Assembly: GCA_023935145.1 (NCBI GenBank)
Contig: CM043702.1
Coordinates: forward strand, 78,245,320 to 78,309,319
Source of the DNA: Bretschneidera sinensis
Taxonomy: Eukaryota; Streptophyta; Magnoliopsida; Brassicales; Akaniaceae
Reading direction: 5' to 3'
DNA: 64,000 nucleotides
Shown here: piece by piece, positions 44,056-55,400 of the stretch
Layout of the letters: each line of letters opens with the position of its first letter
Position numbering within the stretch: position 1 is the stretch's first letter
Position numbers and translations under genes: made by a program
Notes under the pieces: generated by a model
Seen by the model: the letters and a program-made list of their open reading frames with translations, nothing else
Told to the model about the DNA's origin: nothing
Databases searched by the model: none

Positions 44056-45487
44056 TGATGAGAGTCATAAAATGTATATAAACAATACTTAATTGTTAGC
44101 ATTTTACGGTTGATCGAGGTTGGAATTACACTTTTATACCTTAATAACTCTAAACTGTTATTCTTGAATCGTTGACTTATTTCAGTGCATTTTCAGGTAC
44201 TTTGAGCTTAAAAAAGAGATAGAAAAGCTATCATCATTTTAAACACAAAGCTTCAATGAATACTCGAGTGAGATAATGGTCGCGGAAAAGCCAAGATGAA
44301 GAGAAACTAAGAAAGGAGTTTCACTAAATTGCCAGAATTGCCCGTGCAGATCAATCATCTTTGCAGATTAAACTGTATTGATACAGGAAGAACCAGGATA
44401 TGAGCTATATATGCTTAGAAAGATCCGGAAGTCTATTTTCTGAAGAATTTTACGGTTCGTAAAAGGATTTTTCTAGAGAACATTATGGCAGTTTTAGTAG
44501 ACATAGGTAAGGCCTCCAGATCAGCATCCACCTAGCACCGCGCCCCTCACTTTCCAGCCCCCACTCGTTCCAAGACCAAATTAGGGCTGCACAATGACAT
44601 TTTCTGGACCAAAATGCCCCTAACTACTTGTGCTCTATAAATACATCTTTAAGGATTGTGCAGCCAGCATCTTCAAAGGGGGATCAAAGGGATCCAAATC
44701 CAGAATGTTTCCAAGTCTCTTGAGGGCTGGAAATCAAAGGGGAGAGCATCCATATTGTTCATCCACCTTGAGCTCCATGGCCAACTAATCATCAAATAAG
44801 GGAAATGGATGAATCCTTAGGTATCTGTTGTTCCTTATTTCCTGTTCTTGATTCATTTGTACGGATTTATTGTTAAAACATTGTCTATGATTTACTCTTT
44901 GATCAAGTAAGAAGGATTTGAGTTCATGTGATAGCTGCACTTTATATTCTTCTTCTTTTAGATTCTCTTAATCCGGTGATTGCATCTTTCTCCTCCATTG
45001 ATGTTGTTTGGATGTGATTGATTCCGGTAGATTTATCTTACTGATTGTCCATTACTGCGATATTGTCATTGAGATATATTGTCATTTCTTGATAATCTTT
45101 AAGATCGGTCATGTGTGCTTAAACTGGAATCAATGAGTAATTTGTAGCAATTACATTAGAGTTTATAAATGTGCTTGATTGAATATTTTCCGATTGTTTG
45201 TTTGGGATGTGAAACTTGCAATCGAGATAAAAACAATTGAATCGAGAGTGGAACAAGGCAACGAACCTAAGAAGGATTCCTAGAACCTTGTTATTTCTCA
45301 TTTATATTTCATTTACATTTACACAATTTTTCTCACATTATTTCATTATCAAAACTCATATTCTTTCGTTTAACTTTTATCGTTAGTGTTAAAGTTTACA
45401 CCTTCTTTTGTAATTAACTTGTTTTCCCGTGGAATCAACACCCCAAAGCTGTACTAAAATAACCGCGTTATACTTTGGACGTAATCA
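44056..45487 (+). repeat. 5' LTR of gypsy E
   Basis: 1432 bp. TATA box CTATAAATA at 44635-44643. It has one copy of the CCCCTCACTTTCCAG unit (about 44542-44558), whereas the 3' LTR has three. Confidence 0.95.
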
Positions 45488-45508
45488 AATTTTGGCGTGC
45501 CGGGGAAA
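45488..45508 (+). other. Primer binding site of gypsy E, shortened
   Basis: AATTTTGGCGTGCCGGGGAAA. Relative to gypsy D (TGGCATCGTTGCCGGGGA) four bases are missing from the middle. Confidence 0.7.
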
Positions 45509-45705
45509 CGCGCTTACGTACAAGGAAGTTGGTCAACTTTGAGTGTGACAGTAGAAGAATTGTAAATATTTTTCTTTTCAGCAGTTTGTAAATACGGTAA
45601 TATTATTCCTTTACCTTTGTTTTGATTTTCTAATTTTCTTTTATTGTTTTATTTTATTTTTTTATTGTTTTATTTATTTTATTTCCCCTCTAAATTAATT
45701 AGTGC

Positions 45706-47076
45706 ATGCTTAGACCGAGAGATTCGCGAGGTAGATTCATTAGAGGACCCGAATTAGAGTTACCCTCTCCTTCCACGTCCGTTGGTGAAACCTCGCCTAG
45801 ATCAAACCATAGTGCACCCCCATTCGAGAATTTAGAGGATTTTTTTAAAATGGCCGATAATCCTAATGAGAATGTTGATAGGACACTTCATGATTACCTC
45901 CACCCTACACGCACAGCCACATCATCATGCATCATGTTTCCAGCCAGTACTCGCCAACTAGATTTTAAAACAAGAATGATACATTTGCTCCCTACTTTTC
46001 ATGGCTTGGATAATGAAAACCAATATGTGCACATTAAAGAGTTTGAGGAAGTAGTCACGACTTTTCATAGTCAAGATGAAACCGATGACACTGTGAGGCT
46101 TAAGTTCTTTCCTTTCGCTTTGAAGGATAGAGCTAAGAGTTGGCTATACTCACTAAGACCACGATCTATTGGGTCGTGGACTGAGATGACTTGAATTTTC
46201 TTTAATAAATACTTTCCCCAACACAAGACCAATGCTTTAAAAAGACAAATCTCCACCTTTGCACAAAAGGACAGCGAGACTTTGTATCAGTCTTGGGAGA
46301 GATTTAAGGAGTTGTTGAGTATGTGTCCTCACCATGGGTATGAGAATTGGCGTTTAGTGAGCTATTTCTATAAGGGTCTTACCTATAGAGAACACCAATT
46401 TGTAGAGATGATGTGTAATGGTGGGTTCTTGGAGAAAGATCCTGATGAGGCCATAGAGTACCTCAATGAGCTTGCTGAAAAAGCTCACACTTGGACTGGA
46501 CCTAGTGCTACTGAGAGCACAAATAGGTCACGACCTATAGAGAACCCAAGTGGTGGTGGAGTTTACCATCTTAGGGAAGAGGATAACCTTAAGGCCAAGG
46601 CCGAGATGCTCACTAGAGAACTAGAGGTATTAAAGACTAAGAGCTTAAAGCCAACACATGTGGTTAATCATGCAAAATCTTTTGAACCATGTTTTGTGTG
46701 TGGCGGGGTAGACCATCTCGCCCAAGAGTGTTCCATATTTGTTGAGATGAGAGGGATGTATAAGGAACAATGTAATGCCTTAGGCATGTACACGAAGCCT
46801 TCTACACCCTTCTCTAATACCTATAATCCGGGATGGAGAAATCACCCCAATTTCAGCTGGAAGTCTGAAAACCAGCAGCTTGCACAACCCCCTACACCAT
46901 ATCATGCACCTGTATCTTCTAGGAGTCCTTTAGAAGATACTTTGAATGCTTTTATTGAGGCACAGGGTAAGACTAATCAAAGACTTGAATCTTTAATTAT
47001 GCAGGTTGTTGAAGAACATAAAGAGATAAAGAGCCAAGTGTCCAAGCTGACGAGCTACTTGAGTGTGACTGAGTGA
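45706..47076 (+). pseudogene. Gypsy E gag with one internal stop
   Basis: ATG at 45706, MLRPRDSRGRFIRGPELELP. The core has LHDYLHPTRTATSSCIMFPA, HLLPTFHGLDNENQYVHIKE and WLYSLRPRSIGSWTEM, then a TGA at about 46192. In the same frame it continues IFFNKYFPQHKTNALKRQIS, MCPHHGYENWRLVSYFYKGL, FVEMMCNGGFLEKDPDEAIE, an intact knuckle CFVCGGVDHLAQEC (about 46690-46731) and SNTYNPGWRNHPNFSW. It ends with a heptad-like segment and a TGA at 47074. Apart from one nonsense codon the 456-codon gag is whole, the best preserved in the window. It would build the particle that packages its own RNA. Confidence 0.92.
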
Positions 47077-47492
47077 GGTAAGTTCCCTTCCTAAGCTCAG
47101 TCCACATCCTATGGTCAGCACCTAGCGTAACAGAATAAAAAGGAGGTGAATGCCATTGAGACACTTAGTGGTAAGTCATTACACATCCCAACAACGAAAA
47201 AATCAGAGGATATGGACGAGAACCACTAAGTATACATGATTGACTCATTCATGGAAAAGTTCCATCACCTTAATCCATTAGATTCCACCCTCACCCATGG
47301 CTTCACAAGAGTATATATCGAGCCAGAATCTGCAGATGTTACTGATAACATCCTTAAGGCCTCTCCGAAGCACACAAGCACCAAATTTAACAGTAAAGCA
47401 GTTACTGGTGCATCCAACTTATGTTTGTCTAGGAGGGAATAAGAGTGTCTGGCTGAAGATGTAAAACTTAGCGCTCATGGGAGGCACCCCAT
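47077..47492 (+). pseudogene. Gypsy E post-gag remnant and conserved tail
   Basis: After gag, fragments read KKEVNAIETLSGKSLHIPTT. At 47236-47440 comes FHHLNPLDSTLTHGFTRVYI and TGASNLCLSRRE, homologous to gypsy B 14223-14430, then LAEDVKLSAHGRHP (47449-47490). Protease and polymerase regions that should lie between are missing, so gag is joined almost directly to the polyprotein tail. Confidence 0.75.
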
Positions 47493-49046
47493 AGAATATC
47501 CTTTTATTTTTATTGTTTTTTATAATTCTTTTTCTTGTTTATTATAAGTATTTTGTTGTTTTCCAATTTTACTTTCGTATTTCTTTTTTAGAGACAAATA
47601 TACAAAGCAGTTCAAATGGTGGCGCACAATTTTTAGCTTCTATGCACTCTTGGCTACAAAGGGAGTTTCCTTATCTTTTGCTTTCACATTGAGGACAATG
47701 CCTACTTTAAGTTGGGGGTGGAGGAAACATATTCCTGTTTTTCATGTTTTTCATTGAATTGCTTGGTGTCATTTTACCTTTTTGTTTGTTTTTAGCATGC
47801 TTTGTATTAGCCTTGGAGTTAATTCACATGTTGATGATATGAGCCTAACTGAGATAGCATATAGTGTTTAGAAGAAGTTAAATCTTGCTTCGCTTTGAGA
47901 ATAAATTAAGTGTCAATTTTTCTTTGGTTTGAGACTCTGGTTTATGGTAAGATTACATGATTAGTCTAAAGCATTTAGAGAAGTTTTATGTGCGATTGTT
48001 TTGTGAATAATTTTGCGGTCTCAACAAGCTCTAGAACTTATTTGATAATCACTTGAGGCGAAAATCATAGAATGCACACTACTTAGGATATGATATAGGC
48101 CATTTTTGGACCGTTTGAGCCTTTTTAAACTTACCCTTGTTATATTTATCGCTAGTCACCTGTTTGAGCCTTTTTCTTGAAAAAGAATTTGAGCCTTTTT
48201 TTCTTTCAATAACCCATTTACTCACCTTTATGAGCTTAAAAATATTTTATCCGTACCTTTCTTTTAAAAGAACTTAGTTATACACATTTGTTGAGAAACA
48301 CTTAAGAAGAGTAAGGATGGAAATATGAGAAAATATTACTACCATAACCCAAGTACATTAAAAGAGATAAGTTGGGGGTTGTGGAAAAGAAAAGAATGAA
48401 AAGAAGGTGAATGGTTATGTGCCAAAATAAAAAAAAAATGAATTATGGCAAAGAAATAAGAAAGAAAGAAAAGAAAAAAAAATGGTGATTTATTGCGAGA
48501 AATGCTCGAAAAATGGTTGAAAGAGTTGGGTGTTGAAATAAGGTTATCTTGTGCTTAAAGTAGTTGTGTTTAAATTAAGAGACTTAATTCTTCTATTTGT
48601 TTAAACTTTCCCGTTCTTTCTTGACCTTTACCCTAGCCTAACGTTACAAGCTTATTAAAGACCTATTGATCCGATGTAGTGTGATTTGTCTACATAGTGG
48701 AGAGTGATCTGAAAAGTGAGCTTATGGAGCTTGATTTGTGATTGATGTAACGCAATTTATTATGTTTTTAGAGGCCAAGACTTGTATTCATGAATGTTAT
48801 GCATAAGATCATCCTGGTGTTCGGACTAATGTATTATGGTAAGATGGATGTTAAGAGTCGATAACGATTTTAAGGTTGACATTTGGATTATTCTTGGACT
48901 TGAGTGATATTTAATGATTCTATGTGTTGTATGTGTATGCATGATTCTTGAGACAAAGATTTTTGAATCACTCTTGGTTAACGCCAGCATTGCTGTATTT
49001 TGCTTTGATTTCTAAATAAATAATTCATTTAATGTCTTTTGCTTGA
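47493..49046 (+). other. Gypsy E 3' noncoding region
   Basis: About 1.55 kb without coding pattern. It includes ACATTGAGGACAATG followed by AAGTTGGGGGTGG (47686-47723), and long T-rich and A-rich stretches. Much of it matches gypsy D 57573-58980 in reverse orientation, so it is a conserved part of this family. Confidence 0.75.
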
Positions 49047-49081
49047 ATTGCTAGGGACTAGCATAAGCTAGTTGGGGGTTG
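49047..49081 (+). other. Gypsy E hairpin and polypurine tract
   Basis: ATTGCTA-GGGAC-TAGCA(T) inverted repeat at 49047-49064, then 17 bases ending GTTGGGGGTTG, the polypurine tract that abuts the 3' LTR. Confidence 0.8.
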
Positions 49082-50560
49082 TGATGAGAGTCATAAAATA
49101 TATCTAAAAAATACTTAATTGTTAGCATTCTAGGGTTGATCGAGGTTGGAATTACACTTTTATACCTTAATAACTCTAAAGTGTTATTCTTGAATCGTTG
49201 ACTTATTTCAGTGCATTTTCAGGTACTTTGAGCTTAAAAAAGAGATAGAAAAGCTATCATCATTTTAAACACGAAGCTTCAATGAATACTCGAGTGAGAT
49301 AATGGACGTGGAAAAGCCAAGATGAAGAGAAACCAAGAAAGGAGTTTCACTAAATTGCCAGAATTGCCCATGCAGATCAATCATATTTTCAGATTAAACT
49401 GTATTGATACAGGAAGAACTAGGATATGAGCCATATATGCTTAGAAAGATCCGGAAGTCTATTTTCTGGAGAATTTTACGGTTCATAAAAAGGATTTTTC
49501 TAGAGAACGTTATGGCAGTTTTAGTAGACACAGGTAAGGCCTCCAGATCAGCATCCACCTAGCACCGCGCCCCTCACTTTCCAGCGCTGCACCCTCACTT
49601 TCTAGTGCTGCACCCCTCACTTTCCAGCCCCCACTCGTTCCAAGACCAAATTTGGGCTGCATAATGACATTTTCTGGACCAAAATGCCCCTAACTACTTG
49701 TGCTCTATAAATACATCTTTAAGGAGTGTGCAGCCAGAATCTTTAGAGGGGGATCAAAGGGATCCAAATCCAGAATATTTCCAAGTCTCTTGAGGGTTGG
49801 AAATCAAAGGGGAGAGCATCCATATTGTTCATCCACCTTGAGCTCCATGGCCAACTAATCATCAAATAAGGGAAATGGATGAATCCTTAGGGATTTGTTG
49901 TTCCTTATTTCCTGTTCTTGATTCATTTGTATGGATTTATTGTTAAAACATTGTCTATGATTTACTCTTTGATTAAGTAAGAAGGCTTTGAGTTCATGTG
50001 ATAGCTGCACTTTATATTCTTCTTCTTTTAGATTCTCTTAATCCGGTGATTGCATCCTTCTCCTCCATTGATGTTGTTTGGATGTGATTGATTCCGGTAG
50101 ATTTATCTTACTGATTATCCATTACTGCAATATTGTCATTAAGATATATTATCGTTTCTTGATAATCTTTAAGATCGGTCATGTGTGCTTGAACCAAAAT
50201 CAATGAGTAATTTGTAGCAATTACATTAGAGTTTATAAATGTGCTTGATTGAATATTTTTTGATTGCTTGTTTGGGATGTGAAACTTGCAATTGAGATAA
50301 AAACAATTGAATCGAGAGTGGAACAAGGCAACGAACCTAAGGAGGATTCCCGGAACCTTGTTATTTCTCATTTATATTTCATTTACATTTACACAATTTT
50401 TCTCACATTATTTCATTATCAAAACTCAAAAATCTTTCGTTTAACTTTTATCGTTCGTTTTAAGGTTCACACATTTTCTTTTGTAATTAACTTGTTTTCC
50501 TGTGGAATCGACACCCCAAAGCTGTACTACAATAACCGCGTTATACTTTGGGCGTAATCA
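49082..50560 (+). repeat. 3' LTR of gypsy E
   Basis: 1479 bp. TATA box CTATAAATA at 49705-49713. It is 47 bp longer than the 5' LTR because of two extra CCCTCACTTTCCAG-type units at 49569-49628. Confidence 0.95.
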
Positions 50561-51113
50561 GGTAGTTAAGGCTTTACGAACCGATAATGGCTTAGAATTT
50601 TGCAACCAGGATTTTAATAAATTCTGTGAGTTAAATGGCATACTTAGACATAGAATGGTTGTAAAAACACCTCAGCGAAATGGAGTTGTTGAGAGGATAA
50701 ATAGAACCCTTATGGAAAAGGTTAGGTGCATATTAATTGGGTCCGGTTTACCAAAATATTTTTGGGGGGAAGCTATGGCTACTGCTGCCTATTTGGTTAA
50801 TAGATCACCCTCTAGAGCTTTAGAGCTCAAGACTCCCTTGGAGATATGGAGTGGGAAACCCCCTGATTTGAGAAACCTTAGGACTTTTGGATGTGCTGCA
50901 TTTGCACATCAAAAGGATGATAAACTTAGCCCAAGGTCTAGAAAATGTGTATTTCTAGGGTATGGTGATGGGGTTAAGTGGTATAGGTTGTGGTCCTTAG
51001 AACCAAAAGGAATGAAACTCATAATAAGTAGGGATGTTATTTTTAATGAATTGTTATTTCCCTATTTGGGGAAAACTAACCCTGCAAGGGCTAGTGAGCA
51101 AACCAGTAAGTAA
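50561..51113 (+). pseudogene. Copia F integrase C-terminal half
   Basis: It resumes after gypsy E with the GGTAG duplication: VVKALRTDNGLEFCNQDFNK, then TPQRNGVVERINRTLMEKVR (second aspartate and the catalytic glutamate both present). Then YFWGEAMATAAYLVNRSPSR, RNLRTFGCAAFAHQKDDKLS and KCVFLGYGDGVKWYRLW. About 180 codons are open until a TAA near 51111. Integrase would insert element DNA; this part alone looks sound, but it is cut off from its N-terminal half. Confidence 0.9.
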
Positions 51114-52939
51114 TTTGTGAAGCATAGCATCAAGGAGAATTCAGTTCAAGTAGAGCAAGGAAGGAAAGAGGGTTCAAACCAGGTAGAGCCCATTGATGAA
51201 GGCCAAGCTTAGGACACTCAAAAGGAGGCTGAACTAGATGGGGTTGATGCAGCAAGTCAAAATGACTACCAACTCACAAGGTACCGGGGAAGGAGGGTGG
51301 TTAGACTACCTTTGAGTTATGGGTTCGCGAATGCTAATGTAGCAGCTCCTTATTCAGAAGGAGGAATAGTTGAACTAGAAACTTACATTGATGTCATGGA
51401 ATATAAGGAGTCGTCAAAGTGGTAGCTAGCTATGGAGGAAGAAATGGATTCTTTAAGGAATAACAACTCTTGGGAAATGGTGCCCAAACCAAAAAAACAT
51501 AGAGTTGTGGATTGTAGGTGGATCTACAAAATAGAGAAGGGAACCCTCCAAGGGATGAAGTCTGGTATAAAGCTAGGCTGGTGGCGAAGGGGTTTACACA
51601 AAGAGAAGGTGTAAATTTCACCGAAATATTCTCACCGGTTGTGAAGTACAAGACAATATGGATAGTATTGGCAATGGTGGTCCAATTTGATTGGGAGATC
51701 GAGCAAATGACTGTGAAGACAATGTTCTTGCATGGAGAGCTTGATGAGACCATCTACATGAGGCAACTCGAAGGCTATGAGGAAGGAAGGCAGGGAGAGT
51801 TAGTGTGAAAATTGAAGAAATCTCTCTATGGCCTGAAGCAATCACCTTGGCAATGGAATAAGAGGTTCGATTCCTTTGTAACTAGCTTGGGTTTCATGAG
51901 GAGCTACTATGATTCGTGTTTGTACTATAAGGGGCACAAGGTGGAGGAAGTGGTGATCATCCTCATCTATGTCAATGATATACTGCTGGTTGGTAGCAAC
52001 AGGGAGAGGATAGAAGAATTGAAGTCTCAACTCAGTTCGGAGTTTGAGATGAAGGATCTTGGCCATGCACAAAAGATCCTTGGGATGAATATAATTCGGG
52101 AAAGAGCGAGAAACAGATTGAGGATTTCTCAAACTTCCTACAGAGAGAAGATGATATCTAAGTTCTCTATGGAGGATAGCAAACCAGTGAAGGTTCCTTT
52201 TGCTGGTCATTTCAAGTTCTCCAGCGATCAATGTCCGAGACCGGAGGTGGAGAAGAAGGAAATGGAAAAGGTCTTTTACTCTAGTGCGGTTGGTTCAGTT
52301 ATGTTCACCATGGTAAGCACTAGACCTGATATTGCTCATGCAATAAGTGTCCTCAGTAGGTTTATAAGTAATCTTGGAAAGGAGCATTGGCTTGGGATGA
52401 AGTTGTTGCTGAGGTACTTGAAGGGAAGCCTAGATGTAGCACTGATTTATGAAAAGAGGGGTAAGTCCATATGTCTTGAGGGTTATGCAGATTCAGACTA
52501 TGGAGTAGACCGGGATAAAAGAAGATCGATTACCTCTTACTTCTTCAACTTAAACGAATGTTGTATAAGTTAGAAGGCTCAGTTGCAGCCTGTGGTAGCA
52601 CTCTCAACAACTGAGGCTGAGTACATAGCGGCAACGAAAGCCATTAAGGAGGCTATGTGGTGCAAAGGGTTGTTGGAAAAGTTAAAGGTCCTGAAAGAGT
52701 AGGTGGTTGTGTATTCGGATAGCCAAAGTATGTTGCACTTGTGTAAGAATCCGGTGTTCTATGAGAGGACAAAGCACATGGATGTTCAGTATCATTTCAT
52801 TTAGGAAAATGTTACGAAATGAAGCATTCATGTGGACAAGGTAGCCATGGAAGAAAATCCTGCAGATTTAGGCACCAAACTTCTGCCTCTAAGAAAATTC
52901 AATCATTGCCTTAGACTACTTAGGATTGGAATCGGTTGA
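51114..52939 (+). pseudogene. Copia F reverse transcriptase and RNase H
   Basis: Linker, then HRVVDCRWIYKIEKG. A frameshift near 51540 follows, then ARLVAKGFTQREGVNFTEIF, QMTVKTMFLHGELDETIYMR, LKKSLYGLKQSPWQWNKRFD and VIILIYVNDILLVGSNRERI. The catalytic Y-V-D-D is Y-V-N-D. RNase H follows: VSTRPDIAHAISVLSRFISN, HWLGMKLLLRYLKGSLDVAL, YADSDYGVDRDKRRSITSYF and STTEAEYIAATKAIKEAMW, ending ENPADLGTKLLPLRKFNHCL and a TGA at about 52937. Stops lie near 51424, 51806, 52572, 52700 and 52803. It would copy element RNA into DNA; the altered motif and stops rule that out. Confidence 0.9.
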
Positions 52940-52999
52940 TATGGTGACTCAAGTTGAGTTTGGAGCCTCTGCACAATAGGTTTGGGTTTAATTGCTTAG

Positions 53000-53013
53000 A
53001 CAAAGGTAGAGAT
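53000..53013 (+). other. Copia F polypurine tract
   Basis: ACAAAGGTAGAGAT directly before the 3' LTR. Confidence 0.75.
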
Positions 53014-54161
53014 TGTTGGTGTTTGTCTAAGGTTTAAACATGGTTTGAAAGGGTTCAGCATCAAGTCTTGGCACCTCGACTCAAGGTGTGCGTGCCTCAG
53101 CCTCAAGGAAGTCTAGGGTCAAGAAGTTGGTGCACTATATAAAGGATCATGATTACGCCCAAAGTATAACGTGGTAGTTGTAGCACAGCTTTGGGGTGTC
53201 GATTCCACAAGGAGACGAGCGATCTACAAGGGAAAGTGCAAACCTTAAAATGAACAATAAAAGTTAAATAGGAAAATTTGAATTTTGATATTGAAGTAAT
53301 GTGAAGTAGTGTAAATATGATAGAACAACAAGGGTTCGGGAATCCTCCCTAGGTTCGTTGCCTTATTCTAATCTTGATTCAGTTGTTTTTATCTCGATTG
53401 CAAGTTTCACATCCCAAACAAGCAATCGGCAAATATTCAATTAAAGCACATATATAAACCCTAATGTAATTGTTATGAAATACTCTTTGCTTTCAAGCAC
53501 ACATGACCTAACTTAAAGATTATCAAGAAACGACATTTCTCCTCTTTTGAACTTAAATTACCTGAAAATGCACCAAAATAAGTTAATGATCCAAGAATAC
53601 CACTTTAGAGTTATTAACGTATAAAAGTGCAATTAAGATCTAGATCAACCCTAAAATGCTAATGATTAAGAACTATTAAGATGCATTTTATGGCTCTCAT
53701 CAGGTCACCTAACTTCAATCTCAACACAATTCATACACAATACATATAAGTGATCATCATACAAGAGAATTCAAGTGCAAGTGTGAGAGTGCAAAGACAC
53801 AAAACACAGGAGAAGCACTAGAATACATCTCAAAAGAGAGGCTGGTTGTAAAGAGAGAGTAGCATAGACTGGGTAGAGGGCTTTGTAATAGTTCTTATTA
53901 CTTTCTTTCTTCTCTTCTTTGGTTCTTCAAGAACTTGTGATTCTTGAAGGGGTGTTGCTTAACTTGTAAGAACTCATTGATTTAGTGTAGAGAGTTCTGA
54001 GGAACTCACGGGAACGTAGGCTATTGCTGAACCTCGATAACAAATTGCTTGTCTTCTTTCTTTTCTTTGATTTCTGTTTCTGTTCTGATCATTACAAGTC
54101 ATTCTAGACTTGGGTGTTTGGAAGATCACCTCCTGGGCATTTTGAGGGTGATTTCCCAACA
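53014..54161 (+). repeat. 3' LTR of copia F, interrupted
   Basis: It matches the 5' LTR at both ends but lacks the central part of U3 (after GTCTAGGGTC it jumps to AAGAAGTTGGTGC, skipping some 300 bp including the GTCGCGGCTT repeats). A solo LTR is inserted at 53150, six bases after the TATA box CTATATAAAG (53135-53144). TSD CATTT follows. Confidence 0.9.
53150..53702 (-). repeat. Solo LTR related to gypsy D/E, internally deleted
   Basis: It begins TGATTACGCCC and ends TCTCATCA on the + strand, the same ends as the minus-oriented gypsy D LTRs, but is 553 bp rather than about 1.44 kb. The missing 0.9 kb (near 53535) includes the TATA region. Flanks are GATCA (53145-53149) and GGTCA (53703-53707), one base apart; the uninterrupted 5' LTR reads GGTCA there. 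Confidence 0.88.
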
Positions 54162-54166
54162 CATTT

Positions 54167-55400
54167 TTAGACCAAATCTTAGAATGTGTAGCTGGCCATC
54201 CCTTCTATTACTTTCTAGACGAGTATTCGGGATATTATCAGATAGAGATTACATTAGAAGATTAGGATAAGACTACGTTCACATGTCCATTAGGTACTTA
54301 TGCATTTCGGTGTATGTCTTTTGGACTGTGTAATGCGCCGGCTACATTTTAAAGGTGCATGATGAGTATATTTAGCAATATGATCAAAAATTTTATGGAA
54401 GTCTTTATGGATGATTTGACTGTGTTTGGCAATTCTTTTTATTCATGTTTACTCCATTTACAGGCTGTTCTGAGTAGATGTGAAGAAAAAGGTCTTGTGC
54501 TTAATTGGGAAAAACGTCATTTCATGGTTCCCTCTAGACTAGTTTTGGGGCACATAATTTCTGAAGAAGGGATTGAAATGGATAAATCAAAAATAGAATT
54601 GATCTCTAAATTGCCCATACCTAAAATTGTTAAGGATGTTAGATCCTTTCTTGGGCATGCAGGTTTTTATAGGAGGTTTATACAGAATTTCTCTACTATA
54701 TCTAGACCATTGTGTAACCTCCTAGGTAAGGAAGCCATGTTCGATTGGACACAAGAGTGTGAGGACGCTTTCCAAACACTCATTGATAGGCTTACGTCCA
54801 CCCCCATCATGCAGTCACTGGATTGGAATTTACCATTTGAGATTATGTGTGACACGAGTAATTATACAGTGGGGGCAGTTTTGGGACAATGAAGGGAGGG
54901 GAAGCCCTTTGTTGTATACTATGCTAGTAGAACTCTTAATAAGGCACAAATGAATTATTCCACTACTGAAAAATAATTGCTAGCGATAGTCTTTGCCTTA
55001 GATAAATTTCGTGCTTATCTGATTGGTACACCTATCACTGTTTTTACTAACCATACAGCCCTTAAATACCTTCCTTCAAAGAAGGATGCTAAGGCAAGAT
55101 TCGTTAGGTGGATTTTACTCCTAAAGGAATTTGATTTAACCATTAAGGATAGGATAGGGGTGGATAATGTGGTGGCAGATCACTTGTCTCGCCTAGAGTT
55201 CAATGAGTCTACTGATGGCCCACCCATCCGAGAAGACTTCCCCAAGGAACATCTATTCATCGTAAGCCAAGTACCATGGTATGCATACATTGTAAATTAC
55301 TTGGTTTCTGGAGAAATGCCATCCACATGGAGTGCGCAAGATAAGCGCATATTTTTGATCGAGGTAAGAAATTTCTATTGGGATGACTCTTATCTTTATA
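54167..55400 (+). pseudogene. Gypsy C reverse transcriptase end and RNase H
   Basis: Continuation after copia F: YYQIEITLED, TFTCPLGTYAFRCMSFGLCN, MMSIFSNMIKNFMEVFMDDL (F-M-D-D catalytic motif intact), GLVLNWEKRHFMVPSRLVLG, VRSFLGHAGFYRRFIQNFST and FDWTQECEDAFQTLIDRLTS. RNase H: FEIMCDTSNYTVGAVLGQ, KPFVVYYASRTLNKAQMNYS, LLAIVFALDKFRAYLIGTPI, TNHTALKYLPSKKDAKARFV and GVDNVVADHLSRLE. Stops near 54260, 54345, 54890 and 54975 break an otherwise good frame. This is the best-preserved polymerase region of the window. Confidence 0.92.

Larger units (their letters stand above)
44056..50560 (+). mobile_element. Non-autonomous Ty3/gypsy element E
   Basis: LTRs 44056-45487 and 49082-50560, starting TGATGAGAGTCATAAAAT and ending GCGTAATCA, flanked by perfect GGTAG duplications (44051-44055 and 50561-50565). 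It carries gag, a conserved C-terminal tail, a 3' noncoding region, a hairpin and a polypurine tract. No protease, reverse transcriptase or integrase is present. The LTRs are similar along their length apart from point changes and one repeat-number difference. It is the innermost and probably among the youngest insertions. Confidence 0.95.
41229..54161 (+). mobile_element. Ty1/copia element F, hosting gypsy E and a solo LTR
   Basis: LTRs at 41229-42126 and 53014-54161, both beginning TGTTGGTG and ending CCCAACA, flanked by CATTT (41224-41228 and 54162-54166). Removing the nested gypsy E and solo LTR leaves a normal copia length of about 5.9 kb. Order is gag, protease, integrase, reverse transcriptase, RNase H, as in copia. 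Domain wording is closest to the Tork/Tnt1-like lineages, but I cannot fix the lineage. Several stops, one frameshift and altered catalytic residues make it inactive. Confidence 0.93.
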
